Positions 22,132 to 33,757 of a stretch of 64,000 bases of DNA are shown here, piece after piece. Position 1 is the stretch's first letter; each line of letters opens with the position of its first letter. A model generated the notes under the pieces. That model searched no databases, was not told the origin of the DNA, and saw only the letters and a list, made by a program, of their open reading frames with translations. The translations under genes were made by a program, and so were the position numbers. Origin of the DNA: Lactarius indigo (Eukaryota > Basidiomycota > Agaricomycetes > Russulales > Russulaceae); the NCBI GenBank assembly GCA_025766275.1, contig JAFKAC010000015.1:930001-994000 (forward strand). The letters are read 5' to 3'.

Positions 22132-22964
22132 TTTCACCCAAGGAGATGGTCGTTGGTCTGGCCGCATTGCCCAGGCTCGAAGACATTACCGTTGAATTCC
22201 AATCGGCTACTTCCCGCCCTGATCGAATCCACCCGCCTCCCATAACACGGACTGTCCTTCCCGCCCTCACTTTCTTTCGGTTCGTAGGTGCTAGCGAGTA
22301 TCTGGAGGACCTCGTTTCCCAAATCGACGGCCCTCAGCTGGACGGGATCTCCATCGTTTACTTGAATCAGCTTGTTGACTTTCAAGCTGCACAGCTCTCC
22401 AAGTTCATCGATCGCTCAGTTGGCCCCAAGTTCACTACTATTATATCCAAAGTTCAAGCTACCTTTTTCGATAGCTGTGTCACCTTCGACGTGTATCGCC
22501 CAAACCATCCATGCCAGGATTGGCGCGGTGTTAGCACTACCATCTCGTGTGAAGGGGTTGACTGGCAAGTCTCCCACATGGCCCAGGTGCTCAGCCATTT
22601 TTCTACCACACTCTCCAATGTGGTTTATCTTGAGCTTACGGCCCTTCTCGATGGAGATGAATTAGAGAGCATGGACGACGTTGAATGGCTGCACTTCTTC
22701 CACCATTTCTCCATCGTGCAGACGCTGCATGTACCTTGGGAGCTCTCAGAGTGAGTTGCTCTCGCACTGGAAGACATCACGGGGGAGATGGTCACCGAAG
22801 TGTTGCCATCCCTTGATTTGACTTGCTTAGAGGGGTTGCCAGCGTCTTCTAGTGAGAACTTCGTCGCCGTCCGCCGGCTCGCTGGTCGTCCTGTAACCGT
22901 GTTCAACAAGGAATGGGAGTTTGGTCAAAGAGTCAAGCTAGTCAAGTCCTACATCGGCAAATAA
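22132..22964 (+). pseudogene. F-box copy 3, part 3 (3' end)
   Basis: Homology resumes with EMVVGLAALPRLEDI and continues through TVLPALTFFRF, SKFIDRSVGPKF and CEGVDWQVSHMAQVLSHFS. A TGA follows ELSE at about 22751, then the frame goes on through ALALEDITGEMVTEVLPSL to a TAA at 22962. The gene is thus broken by two insertions and at least two nonsense codons. Confidence 0.85.
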
Positions 22965-23518
22965 GAGAGCGTGGTCATATACTAGTTGCGTACCCTATAA
23001 TCTGGTGTTTTACCATCCGGTGGTTCTAATCATTCTTTTGACGCAGTTAGGACATCCAGACGAATATTCTATATATAGACTACATTTGTAACGATACGTA
23101 CATCCGTGCTCTTGTCTGTGTGCGTTTTGCACGGAGCTGTTGTGATAGAGCTTAGACTGAGGATCCTACATGAGGAGCTTGGTTGGCGGTCGGCATGGCA
23201 CATTACTTGGACACTCACTGTCGAAATGCCTCCGAGGCGTCGTGCACGCAGAGCAATTTCTAGCAGCCCTGTTCCATCGTCATCATAGCACGGCTGATTC
23301 TGTCACAGAAACCACTGAAGTTGTTGCAGTCCATCTCTTTGAGTGCACAGATCATCCAGATGAGAAGCCGTAGTGAAAGATAATCGTACAGGAATTCAAA
23401 CGGGATGTCAAAGTCCCGCATAGGGCCATATACTCCAAGCCGCACTCTAATGGATTTTAAAATTAAAAAGCTGTGGTGTAAACCTTGTAAACAACTGGGA
23501 ACTATGCGACAAAATAAT
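22965..23518. other. Intergenic, end of the F-box array
   Basis: The first 100 bases resemble the 3' flanks of copies 1 and 2. No gene is seen in the rest. Confidence 0.4.
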
Positions 23519-23603
23519 TCGGATACGGGGAATCGAACCCCGAGCTACCGCGGTCAGGACAAGCCTTGAGAGGCGGTAATGTTGACCGTTACACCATATC
23601 CGA
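23519..23603 (-). tRNA. tRNA-Glu (anticodon CUC), with a 14-nt intron
   Basis: On the minus strand the acceptor strands TCGGATA and TATCCGA pair, the T arm is CGGGG-TTCGATT-CCCCG and the anticodon stem is ACCGC/GCGGT. The loop reads CTCTCA and is then broken by 14 extra bases one base 3' of the anticodon, the canonical intron position. The gene lies 74 bases beyond the TRM2 stop codon, on the same strand. Confidence 0.93.
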
Positions 23604-23676
23604 TACGTTGGTCTCTCTGAATTGTACTATATGAATTGTACTTAAGTAATTGAACTCCTAAACCCTACACAACTGT

Positions 23677-25616
23677 TTACGGCGCGAGCCTCAAGACCGC
23701 AACAGACTCGACGTGTGCTGTCTGTGGAAAGAGATCGAACCCTCTAAGGCTTTCCAGGACGTATTTCCCCTTCCCCTTCCCGTCCACCACCGTCTCTTCC
23801 GCCGACCACGACACGATCTGCCCGACGTCCCTAGCCTGCGTATGTACATTACAGCTCACATACACGACCGTCTGCGCGCGGAACGTAAGCAGCTGCCGCA
23901 CGAACGCCTCATCGCAGCCCTTGCGGGGTGGGTCGACGACGAGCGCGGTGCGCTCAGGGGGGAAGTCGCCTACGGCGTCAAAGATCTGCGCGGCGTCGCC
24001 GGCGCGGAAGGAGACCTTGTGTGCGAGTCCATTGAGCTCCGCGTTGTGCGTCGCAAAGCGGATCGAGTCGGCAGAGAGCTCGATGCCAGCGACTTTGGTG
24101 AAGCGCGGGGCGAGGGTAAGCGCGAATAGTCCCGCGCCGCAGTAGGCGTCTACGAGGTGGGTTGGCGGTGGCAGTGGGGTATTTGGCGGGTCTGCTGTCG
24201 TGGGCGGGAATATGGCGTCGCGAACATATGAGGTGAGGGGAACGAGTACTGAGTTATTGTTCTGGAAGAAAGAACCCGCCTGGTAGTCGAAGAGTAGATC
24301 GCCGACGCGTTCCCGGACTGTCGCTTTGTGATCTGTGATACAAACGTGGCTGTCCTTGACTCCAAGCTGCGTGGTGGCGGTGGGGGAGTTGCCGCCTGGT
24401 ACCTCGAGCGAGTCTCGGAGTAAGAGAGAGACGCCTTTTTTATACTTATAGATCTCTCTGCGTGCCACCAATTCAGCGCCAAGACACATGGGTTAGCTAA
24501 GGACGCTTACTTTACGATATTGTCGCGCATTGGAGTATAAGTCTCATTCAAAACTGGGGTTGCAATGGGACATTCCTATAATGAGGGCGTTTACGATCTG
24601 ACTATACTTGTGAGGGTGACGTTCCATACCTCTATATCCATCACAACTCGCTTTCCGATCTGATTGAACCCGATCTTTAACCAAGACGGTTTCCCTTCCT
24701 CGCTGGTAGAAGGGCCTTGCTTCTGTACCTTCTTCGGCGGAGGATCGAAATGTGGCGTGATTTTGGTGCGATAGCCATATTGAAGCGGGGAGGGGATCGT
24801 TGGCTGTATGGCGGGAATATCCGACTCGGGTAAATCTTATCACGTCGTCATTAGACCAGTCAGGAGAATGTAGAAGGAAGCGAACTTGAGTAGTTTTGGT
24901 AAGCTTTGACGACAACATTGCGCTTAAGGTCAAGCTGCGTCTCATATGACAGCATCTATGGGCACATGGTAAGCAGGGCTAGGCACCTTCGGCTCGGTTA
25001 CGTGGAGGGAGCCACACCTGGTACTGACAACCCGCACATGTCCCAAAGTATTTGCACTTGACACGACTCATATCCCTCAGCTCGGGGTTTGGCACCTCAA
25101 CACTGATGAGGTCTGCGAAAGAGTACATCTTTGCCTGCCTGTAAACGCGCGCGCGAATGACTTCTCCTGGCAGGACGAACGGAACGACGACGACCCATGG
25201 GCCCTTTGAGGACGGGGAAAGGGCGAGTCCTTCACCTGGTCGAATAGGTCAGATATAGAACGAGAAGGTGGTTCAGCAGCAAGGGTCTCTGCACAGACCT
25301 TGGGGTAAGACATACCGCTGGACGAGATGCTCGATACGGTGAGCTCAACTTCCTCCCTAAATCCGAAGGGAGACTCCCATTCGATACCATCGGCTTCGGC
25401 TTTTGCCACGACTTCCTTTCCCAGAAGTGCGACCACTTCCCGGGATATGACATCTTCCGAAGAGCCTGACTCGACTGGTGTTTTTTTTTTTTTCTTGCTC
25501 CGTTTCGGAGGGAGAGGCGACTCCAAGCGTGGCCTTTTGTCCCCTGGTTGAAGAAGGGGTTGTGATGAAGACATCAGAATCCGATGACGAGGGAGCAGGG
25601 CAAGTAGTCTGCGCAT
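23677..25616 (-). CDS. TRM2: tRNA (uracil-5-)-methyltransferase TRM2
   Basis: This enzyme makes m5U54 in tRNA using S-adenosylmethionine. Visible in order: a basic Lys-rich N-terminus (RPRLESPLPPKRSKKKKK), a TRAM-like segment, the Cys cluster CKYFGTCAGCQYQ (about 25040), LSYETQLDLKRNVV, PLQYGYRTKITPHF, the SAM-binding DAYCGAGLFALTLAP, VVDPPRKGCDEAFVRQL, the catalytic-cysteine motif VVYVSCN, and the C-terminal FDLFPQTAHVESVAVL. Several short introns separate these blocks (for example near 25020, 24905 and 24515). The first ATG (25616) gives an Arg/Leu-rich leader, MRRLLALLPRHR, that could target mitochondria; the ATG at 25574 would give the cytosolic/nuclear form. It is divergent from the CNNM gene, with only about 150 bases between starts. 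Confidence 0.9.
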
Positions 25617-25673
25617 GCGCCACTGGAGGACGACATCGCGACCATCGTGACCAGTTTGGGTCTTGGGACATGC

Positions 25674-25683
25674 ATCACGTGAT
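25674..25683. promoter_or_regulatory. CACGTG palindrome in the TRM2/CNNM divergent promoter
   Basis: ATCACGTGAT lies midway between the two divergent start codons. TCACGTGA is the binding site of Cbf1/Pho4-type bHLH factors. The same site, in matching context, is kept in the relic at 5551-5558, showing it was part of the promoter when that copy was made. Confidence 0.5.
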
Positions 25684-25767
25684 TACCGCCAAGAGCGCGT
25701 ATGTGGTTAACGAGACCTTAAAAAGTCGAAAGATCATTCCTTTCCTCCAACTTCATCCTCGACCCGG

Positions 25768-27957
25768 ATGCCTCTCTTAACCGCTCCGAAGACTCCCCGC
25801 GCGTTTCCATTTGTGACTGATGTGAACATCGCTTCCGTAGGCCCTGGAGAGGAACTGGGCTCCCCTGAGTTCTGGTGGAAGATGCTCATTAGTACCTGTT
25901 TGGTATTGCTAGGAGGAGTCCTTGCGGGGTACGTCTCCCCCATCCTCACACTCTCCGGGAGGGAACCTGCCCCATTGACACTCGACTCCGCGCCATATCA
26001 GGCTGACCCTCGGACTCATGGGCCTCGATGAGCTGCACCTCCGCGTGCTCTCCACGTCATCTGAGAACGAGAAAGAAAGAAAGGACGCGGCAGAAGGTGG
26101 GTGGTGAATCTACTCAGGCAGGGCTGTGGGCGACGATCATTTCCCCCAGTTCTCAAATTGCTTAACAAGGGCCGCCATTGGGTGCTGGTGGTGAGCGATT
26201 CGGTTCCGCCCTCCTTCCGTTGAGCATTTTTTGCTGACGCCTCAGTATGATAGGTCCTGCTACTCGGTAATGTCGTATGTATCATTCCATGCATATTCGG
26301 CCACCCTCAACTGATTTGCAAATGTAGATAGTGAATGAGAGTTTACCCATCTTCCTCGACGGCGCGGTGAGCCCGGGCCACCCACTTTCACGGTGCTCTT
26401 CTCTGAACCTCGCAGATCGGTGGTGGGGTCGCTGCAATCGTTATCTCCACAACGATGATTGGTATGGTCCCTGTCAACAACGTGTGCGCACTTAAAGCTT
26501 ATTCTCGAACTTCTATCTAGTTATCTTTGGGTATGGCATATCCCCCTCAACCTCCGTCCAATTGAATGATTTTACCAAATCAATCCTTTATCACGTTGAC
26601 TAGAGAGTACGTCTACCCTTTACCCTTTCTCACAAAGGCTGAGTATCACACCAGGATCATTCCCCAAGCTGTGAGCGTGCGCCATGGCCTGTCAATCGGC
26701 GCCCGTTGTGTCCCTGTCGTACTCACGCTAATGTACTTCTTTGGTTAGCGTTCTTATCCCTCCGTCCACTTTTCGCATGTGGCTCATCACGCGCCCTCTA
26801 GCTCCCATCGCGTGGCCAATAGCCAAGCTCCTCGACTACGTTCTCGGAAAAAGCGACGTACACACGTACAAAAAGGCGGAGCTAAAGTCTTTCTTACAAT
26901 TCCACCGCACGGGCGAAGAGCCCTTAAGAGATGACGAAATCAGCATTCTCAATGGCGTTCTGGAGCTCAATACAAAGAGCGTCGAGAAGATCATGACTCC
27001 AATGAAGGTGGGCGCGATGCCGCTGCCCAGGTCTTAGGGTAACTGACAGTCGTTGACGTGGCAGGATGTCGTCACCCTCAGTTCGGACACCATCTTGGAC
27101 GCAAAGACGATCGAGTCTCTGTACGTAGATTGCGACAAAATGGACGCCTCGAGCCAGACCGCTGAAATTTAAAAAACAGACTGCTCAGTGGATACTCTCG
27201 ATTCCCGGTTCACGAACCTGGAAATTCCTTAGCTTTTTCAGGGTTATTGCTAGTGAAGAAGGTCGTGCTTAGCATCGTTTCGGTTAACGTGCCGCAATTA
27301 TTGACAGGCTTCCTTCACAGTTACTCACCTACGACCCGTCGCAATGCTGGCCCGTGTCAAAGTTTACCCTGTCGATTCTACCAGAAGCAAAACCGACCAT
27401 CAACTGCTTCCAGGCACTGGACTACTTGTGCGTACGCTCTCTCAGCTTTTTGCGTTTGTTAGATTCACATGCCATCGCCTACTGCAGTCAGACAGGCCGT
27501 GCGCACCTTTTGCTCATCAGTATTACCCCCGGTATTTCCGGCGGTGCGATCGGAGTCATTACCCTCGAAGGTAGGCTCTACCTCAAATATAAGGAGACAG
27601 CCCTAATAAGCACGCACACAGATATCATCGAAGAGATCATCGCCGAAGAGATCGTCGACGAGACGGACCGGTACGAAGATAACCAGTCCAAGCGGCGGGC
27701 CAAGCGCATGACAACCGCTGCCGTCATGCGAGGGTGAGTTGACCGACCGTCCTTCGACTCCTTTCGTTGTAATGACATTTTGGCCTCGCGGCAATTACAG
27801 GATCGTTGAGAGGGAACGCAGACTAGATGTGGTGAGTCCTAACATCGGTGAGCGAACACCGCTGTTGGGGATATCGCCCGGGGTCCTAGAAGTGGGCGAC
27901 ACAGGCACGAAGGGGCTTGTATATGGGGGCGTGCGGTGCGATTCGCCACATCCATGA
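25768..27957 (+). CDS. MAM3: CNNM/MAM3-family membrane protein with CBS pair
   Basis: A DUF21/CNNM transmembrane domain comes first: WWKMLISTCLVLLGGVLAG joined to LTLGLMGLDELHLRVL, RHWVLV-VLLLGNVIVNESLPIF, IGGGVAAIVISTTMIVIFG, IIPQAVSVRHGLSIGA and VPVVLTLMYFFAPIAWPIAK. A CBS pair follows: KIMTPMKDVVTLSSD, GYSRFPVHEP, and PGISGGAIGVITLEDIIEEII. Family members (yeast Mam3, animal CNNM) sit in vacuolar or plasma membranes and take part in Mg2+/Mn2+ homeostasis. About ten introns are required; examples are 25929-26010, 26285-26328 and 26752-26808. The C-terminus after RGIVERERRLD is short and ends at 27957. The CACGTG promoter is shared with TRM2. Confidence 0.9.
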
Positions 27958-28127
27958 TACGTGCAGTGGTGCATGAAAACAAAGTGACTCCTTTTTTGGC
28001 ATCGCAGACTCGCTATATCACGATAATGGTATGAATCCAGACACTCGGGCCCTGTTTAATGGTAGCAGTAAAATTCGTTTGTGTCTCCGATATTCACGAC
28101 GACTCTATGAAAAAAAGTCATTCATTT

Positions 28128-29381
28128 CTACGATTCGGACCCATCGGAGCTTGCCGACGCGCGATCCAGCTCGCGTAGACGTGCCTGGAGGGAGGTCGGA
28201 TTTAAGTAGAGTAAGCACGTCCTTGTTCGCGCAATGTATGCGCGAGCGACTGGCACATACCTCAAGAGCAAAGAGGTGCGAGTCGTGCGCCTCTGGCGCC
28301 AACGCACGCACAGCAGCAGCGAGGCTATACACGTAGTCCTAGCATCGCTGTCGTCAGCGGGGGAGAGCGCGGTTCACGCACTCACTACGCATACCTTATT
28401 GCGTCCGGACGGGCCCACCGCACGCCAGACGGTATCCGCGAGCTCTTCGAGAGGCTCCGACCCAACTACGTTTGCGTTCAAAGAAGGGTGTATATCGGAA
28501 CGAGCGGAACGCACGCACCAAAAGAAGGGTTGTCGTTCCGCCCGACGTAGCACTCTGCACCGCTCACGAGAACGTCTCCGGCGCCGTGGACGTCTACGCG
28601 CTCGAGGGTATATCCGTCCTGTCGCACGCGCACGTTCCATTCGCGGGTCAGAATAACGCGGTGCGCGTGGGTTGGCGTACCTTTTCGCGGTAGTCTGATG
28701 GGTTTGGGTTAGGGCGAGGAAAGAAGAGGAGGATGAGAGCGTCGTGTTTACCTAGGTATGCGCGGACCTCTGCGGCGTGCACCGGGTCGATCGTGAATGC
28801 GACGCCTGTGGGGCGTACGTGTGATACATGAGCGGACCGGTCATTTGCCTCGTGCGGACAAAAAGGTACGTGCCCCAAACGACGTCTTCATGCGGGAATG
28901 AGTCCTAGCACGCGCGCACCGGTCCGATCAGCAGTAAGGTAGATGAAGGGGTGCGACTCACCGCACTAGAAAAGGCCGCCCAGTCTTCCTGATGAACAAG
29001 CGTGACGACGCGTCCGGGGCTCTGCGAACAAAGGTCATGCGCGATAACGATAAAAGCAAAAGCCACGCACTGTGGGAGTACCGCGATGGTCGTGCGATTT
29101 CTGTGCGAAACGACGGACATAACCTTTGAGAAATCCTGGGGCTGGAACGGACGTTCAAGGAAGAGCAGACGAGAGACAAAGAATGGAAGGACGTTACTTT
29201 CTTTGATGACGTGCGGTGGGGGCTACTGCACGTTAGCACTCGATCTATACACACAGCCAGTGGTGGGCCGCAGTCAACGTACGCGAAAGATCAGGGAGCC
29301 ATAGCCAAAGACGATGTATATAGGGTCGTCATTATCGCTAGGAAGGGCGGCGTTGCCATTTACGTTGGCGTCGATCGTCAT
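28128..29381 (-). CDS. ChaC-type gamma-glutamylcyclotransferase
   Basis: Minus-strand exons spliced in order read M-T-I-D-A-N (ATG 29381), IYIVFGYGSLIFR, PPPHVIKETPGFLKGYVRRF, AQKSHDHRGTP, SPGRVVTLVHQEDW, SFPHEDVVWG, GVAFTIDPVHAAEVRAYL, DGYTLERVDVHG, CYVGRNDNPSF, EPLEELADTVWRAVGPSGRN, YSLAAAVRALAPEAHDSHL and a short tail ending SSDGSES at 28128. GYGSLI is the substrate-binding loop of the fold. ChaC/Gcg1 enzymes cleave glutathione to 5-oxoproline and Cys-Gly in the cytosol. The exon phases I checked agree (first exon 29381-29283, second 29222-29198). The catalytic Glu is most likely in the REKDGYT segment, interrupted by an intron at about 28680-28620. Confidence 0.87.
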
Positions 29382-29619
29382 GATGACGGCAAGCCCGAGA
29401 TGAGGCTTGGAAACAACCGTCGAAGCTGGCGCCTGATCTGATGTACGTTACAGGATATTGACAAGTGAGCGCTAGTGGGAAACACGAGTTGAATCGCGAT
29501 ACGCATATAGATTTCCGGATGTACATCGAGAAAAAAAATCATGAAATAGCGTAAAAACCAAGAGTTAGTGTGGTGTGGTAGTGACAGTCGTAACACTGGC
29601 TCTACTTGTCTAAAATGAA

Positions 29620-31693
29620 TTACTCCCCCTTCTCCTTTGGTAAATCCCCCAGCTTCTGCCCCACGCGCACCTTCTGCCCTGCATGGACACCAAACTCGAA
29701 TGTGGGCGGCGCCTCAAAGACCAGCACGATCGTGCTCCCGAGACAGAAGCCTCCCATCTCCTGGCCCGGTCTTAATGGCTGGCCATGTAATATCGGCGAC
29801 GCCGCCGAGTAGACCGCCTCCGTATATGTCCCCGGTGGCGGAGGGCGTCCGCGCACGTTTGTGCGTAGAGCCTGCCATCACAGAAAATGGATTTAGAAAA
29901 AAAAATTACGAGAAAAAAGACGGTAAATTACGTGCCTGATCAAAATTGATCTTTATGCTGCCCACGTTCGTCGCACCTACGGGGACCATGCCGAAAAACC
30001 CATGCCGCCAACGCCCCAGTAACGCAACACGCTCGTTGAGCACGAACAGATTCTCAGCGCGCTTCGCAACCCAAGGCGAAACCGAAAACAGTTCACCTGC
30101 CCAATGTGCATTTAGCCAAGCCAATTTACGAAAAAGGAAAAAAAAAAAAACTTACCCTGAAAATGCCGCCGCTTCTCAACAACCCATGCCGTCGGACTGT
30201 GAAACCGATGATAATCACCCGGTGCGAGATAAATCACGGCAAAAAATAGAGCGTTGCCAGGCTTGACCCGCACTGAGCCGCGTCTCGACGAGCCCGTGCG
30301 ACCAGCGAGTGCGCTGCGCGGTCCCAGTTGTTTCGCAACAGAGGTGTGGTCGGCAACAGTGTCCTGTACGGATTTCTCCGGTTCGACGACGGACGCATCG
30401 ATCCGCACACCGTACTTATGCGGCACGGGCGGCGGGGACGGGCGTCCGTACGCTTCTGGGTCCGTCGGGAACTCTGGGGGCGCCACATCTTCTTCCCCAG
30501 AGCCGGGAGAGGCGGGAGTCGTGGGCGCAGACGTACCGATGAGCTGCGAGAGACTGTATTCTATCCCGTTCACGTTAGCGAAATCGCGGTCGTCGACAAT
30601 CGCCATCTCCCTGGCTGGGAAAGGTACGGTCGTCGTCGTGTTAGTCGGCTTCCGCCGCTCGACGCCGAGGAGGGCATCAAGAGAGTAGGTTATCCCTTTG
30701 ACTTGTTCGACACGGGCGCCCTGTACGGCACCAAAGTGGAGCACAGTTCCATCCGCAGGAGAGACGAGCGCAGCATCGGCGATAGGGCGTGTGCCAGGAG
30801 CCAGTGAGCGGTAAAAGAAAGCACCGAGGGAGGGGTATTCGCGTAGGTCGGCAGGCTCGATCTCGGTAAGGTCACAGCCGAAGATGAGGGCGTAAGTCTT
30901 GAAGCCGATCGGTCTGAGCCACTCTGGTAATTCGAATGAGTTGAGCCAGCCCCATAGACGAGAAAGGTTGCGGAGAGGGAGAGCGCCGAGTATGTGCACC
31001 TGTTAAGAGAGGCGGAAGAAGATAGTCAGTGGGAGGGCCGTGAAGGACGGGTGCGGTGTTTCTGTCTACAAACCCCGCTGATGGAGGCTGAGAAGATTGG
31101 GTGAGCTGTGGTCTCTCGTGGAGCGACCCAGTGGAGATTGCAGCGCATGAACAAGGTCAAAAGGCGTGCCAGTGGGGGATGGGAAGGACACAAGAAGAAT
31201 AAAAGGGCATACCGACCTGCCACGGCCCTTTAAGCTTGATCACCTCGTGTCCATCCTCATCAACGTGGACCTCTTTCTCCGCCTGATGGCGCCGGTACTG
31301 GATGACGACGAGTAGTAGGGCGCCAACAAACCAGGGGAGGGGGTTCCACTTCATGGGCGTGTGGCGCCATGCGTTGGACAGGCGTTCGGTAGAAAGGAAC
31401 ATACGGGATGCAGGGAGGTGGCGGGTGAGAAGGAGGTGTGGGAGAGGGATGGAGCGGGGGCGACGAGCACGGGCCAAGATGGGAGGACGGGAATAAGGAT
31501 TTGAGGGCACGCGACTATTTATTGTGGAAGGGGAGGGGATCTGAGTCAGTAGCCGTACAGTCGGGGGAGCAGACGCAACGTGGTTTGGAAATTCGATGGT
31601 GGGGACAAAGGAACGAGGGCTCGAACGAGTGGGAGATATCGTCGTCAGAAAACGACGGGTCAAATTGACGGGTTTCTTGCGAGGAATCATCAT
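29620..31693 (-). CDS. PSD1: Phosphatidylserine decarboxylase, mitochondrial type
   Basis: Converts phosphatidylserine to phosphatidylethanolamine in the inner mitochondrial membrane. The N-terminus ([23 protein letters not shown] at 31693) is a basic presequence. A transmembrane helix follows ([18 protein letters not shown]), then [77 protein letters not shown] and the self-cleavage motif LGSTIV near the C-terminus. The Ser of LGST becomes the pyruvoyl cofactor. An insert rich in Pro and acidic residues (about 30430-30550) widens the middle of the protein. Introns fall at about 31221-30999, 30150-30095 and 29930-29880. An upstream in-frame ATG (31765) would add 24 residues; I prefer 31693 for its clear presequence. 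Confidence 0.93.
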
Positions 31694-31806
31694 CGTGTTT
31701 TCGGTTTCGAGAAAGTTACATGCGATCCACTGACTACACAACACCAACAAACCCAAACTAGGCATACTTAATTATTAATAAAAATATATCATCAGTTGAC
31801 GTATTA

Positions 31807-32899
31807 TTAATTCAATTGATTTTCACTCACCCTCGTGAACGTACCCATCGTCATAAACGTCTCCTTTCGTGCCTTGCCGTCCTTGGGCCGGTACAACGAT
31901 TTAACCGCATCGCTCATCTGTGCTTTCCGCTTGGCCTCTTCCATCGCCAAACTGCTAGCCACTGCGCGGCTCGCAGCCCCCATTGACGGTGCTGGGCTTG
32001 CTGTCCCAGACCCAGGCCCCGACCCGCTCTTCTTCTTCTTCCCAGGCGGCTGCACAGCCTCTGGCCCTTCTGGAATCACACCTGCGTCCTTCCGCTTCTT
32101 GGACTTGCCCCTGCTGTTGGCGCCTGCGCTAGCACGCCGCCGTTCCATCATACTTTGCATGCGTTCCTCCTCTTCGGCCCCTGGATTGAGTACCCGGACA
32201 TTTTCCGAGCGATCAAACTTTGTCGCGCACTGTGGGCAGACGTCCAGTTGCGCACCCCCCTCTTCCCCGCTTCCAGGCCGATCTTTATCGTTATCTTGAT
32301 CTTTATCTTTATCTTTCCCCTTTTCGGATGGTGGTGTTCCCGTAGACACGGCCTTGAGCCCTGCCTGAGAAAACACGCAGCCACAGGTAGAGAGGTACAC
32401 AAATGGGACTACCCCTGTCATCTCCTTCAAGTTGAGCGGGCAGACGAAGAGTCCCCGGTCAACCCCCGAATCCGGTGAGCCCGATTTGGGAGCAGGGTTA
32501 CCGGTCAGCGAGAGCGTCTTGACGTCCTGCAATGCGTGTACGTTCGACCCCCCGAAATTCGAACAGAAAGGAAAAGAGTTGCGCACCTTTAGTGAACGTA
32601 TATGCCCGCATATATCCTCCCCGTCGCCGAATGCCGACCGGTCTAGCAAAAACTCGATCATCGCATCCTTGTTATATAGTTTTCCCAGCTCGCACGACAC
32701 GATAGGCTCTTGCAATGGACGCTGAGGGACACCCATTCATGGACGAACTAGCCCTTGTGACTTTAGTAAGACGTACCTTAGATAGAGCACAGAAAAACCA
32801 CCTCGCGCGAGTCTGGTTTGCCTTGTCGGCCTGTTCTACTTTTGGTTTGTTCCGAACGAGGTCTCGACGATCTGGGATGCTTCCACCATCATTTCCCAT
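31807..32899 (-). CDS. RTF2: Replication termination factor 2
   Basis: Starts MGNDGGSIPDRRDLVRNKPK, the conserved Rtf2 opening. Then RPLQEPIVSCELGKLYNKDA, LKDVKTLSLTGNP, FVCPLNLKEMTG and FVYLSTCGCVFSQAGLK form the C2HC2-type RING-like fold, with CPQCATKF later. The C-terminal half is low-complexity: a Lys-Asp run (KGKDKDKDQDNDKD), Lys/Arg-rich basic patches and a closing KSLYRPKDGKARKETFMTMG. Introns lie at about 32778-32727 and 32588-32530. Rtf2 stabilises paused replication forks in yeast and affects splicing. Its start lies about 190 bases from the divergent MED21 gene. Confidence 0.92.
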
Positions 32900-33092
32900 G
32901 TTTCGAGGTGCGAGAGTAAAAAGGTGGTGGCGGTGATGGTAAGAGTTGTCGCGAACAAACCGACGCGGCACGGCCACAGCTGTAACCCGCGCCTGGGCCG
33001 TGTGACATCACGCATGTCACAAGCGTCAAGAAGAGTCGAGAAGAAATGGAATCGCTCGTCCCGGGACCGCGATGCTACAGGAACTGTCGAGC

Positions 33093-33757
33093 ATGGACCG
33101 CATCACGCAGCTCCAGGACGAGATCCAAAACGCAAGCCCCTTCTTGGGTCCTCTCCCTTAATTCGCTGACGGTTCGTGCGCCCGCCCTCATAGCTCCTCA
33201 CCATCATGTCTCGCAGCATCGCGTACCTCACCTCCCGCGCCAACTTTACGCAAGTCTCCTCAGAGATCCCCGTCACCAAACAGCGCAACCCGGACAAAGT
33301 CGATCTACCAGACGTGTTCGAAGGTAATTCGTCACTCATCCGTCTCTCATCACTCGTTTTCACGATTGATTGGAAAAAGCCAACAAAAAGGAACTCGTGA
33401 ACGACCTCATGGCGAAGGCCAAGCAAATCGAGTACCTCATCCAAAACCTCCCGACTCCAGAACCGGAGGAAGTCCAGGTACGCGCGCGCGGAGGCGGCCC
33501 TGCTACCGTGACCGCCCCCCTACTTTGGCTTAGCATCTGTGATGGATAGGCCGCGCGCCTCGCGACGCTCGAGGAGGAGATGCAACGCGCAAATCAGGAG
33601 TACTCCGCGGCGGTCACCCGAGCCAGTACGTTTTCCTACCTGCCCCTCACCCTCTCCAGCCCAACTCCGATGAGCAGAGGCCCTCCATGTGCAGATTAGT
33701 GAGACCCTGCGTGGCATTCTAAGTGACGACGAGTATGCCTCGGAAGCACCCGGATGA
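33093..33757 (+). CDS. MED21: Mediator subunit MED21 (SRB7)
   Basis: Spliced product: MDRITQLQDEIQ, then LLTIMSRSIAYLTSRANFTQ, IPVTKQRNPDKVDLPDVFE, KELVNDLMAKAKQIEYLI, EEMQRANQEYSAAVTRA and LHVQISETLRGIL, ending at 33757. This is a full-length MED21, a small coiled-coil protein that pairs with MED7 in the middle module of Mediator and links RNA polymerase II to activators. The first intron (33132-33193) needs a GC donor: AAC is followed by GCAAGC and the next exon starts CTCCTCACC. The other introns are GT-AG (33324, 33478, 33629). Confidence 0.92.

Noticed and set aside
23713..24145. Plus-strand ORFs of up to 138 codons
   Set aside because: They lie wholly antisense to conserved TRM2 exons and reflect its GC-rich third positions.
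28234..28693. Arg-rich plus-strand ORFs of 70-140 codons
   Set aside because: Antisense to ChaC exons, which have clear family motifs on the minus strand.
30254..30807. Plus-strand ORFs of 144 and 159 codons
   Set aside because: Antisense to the PSD1 coding exon, with no motifs.
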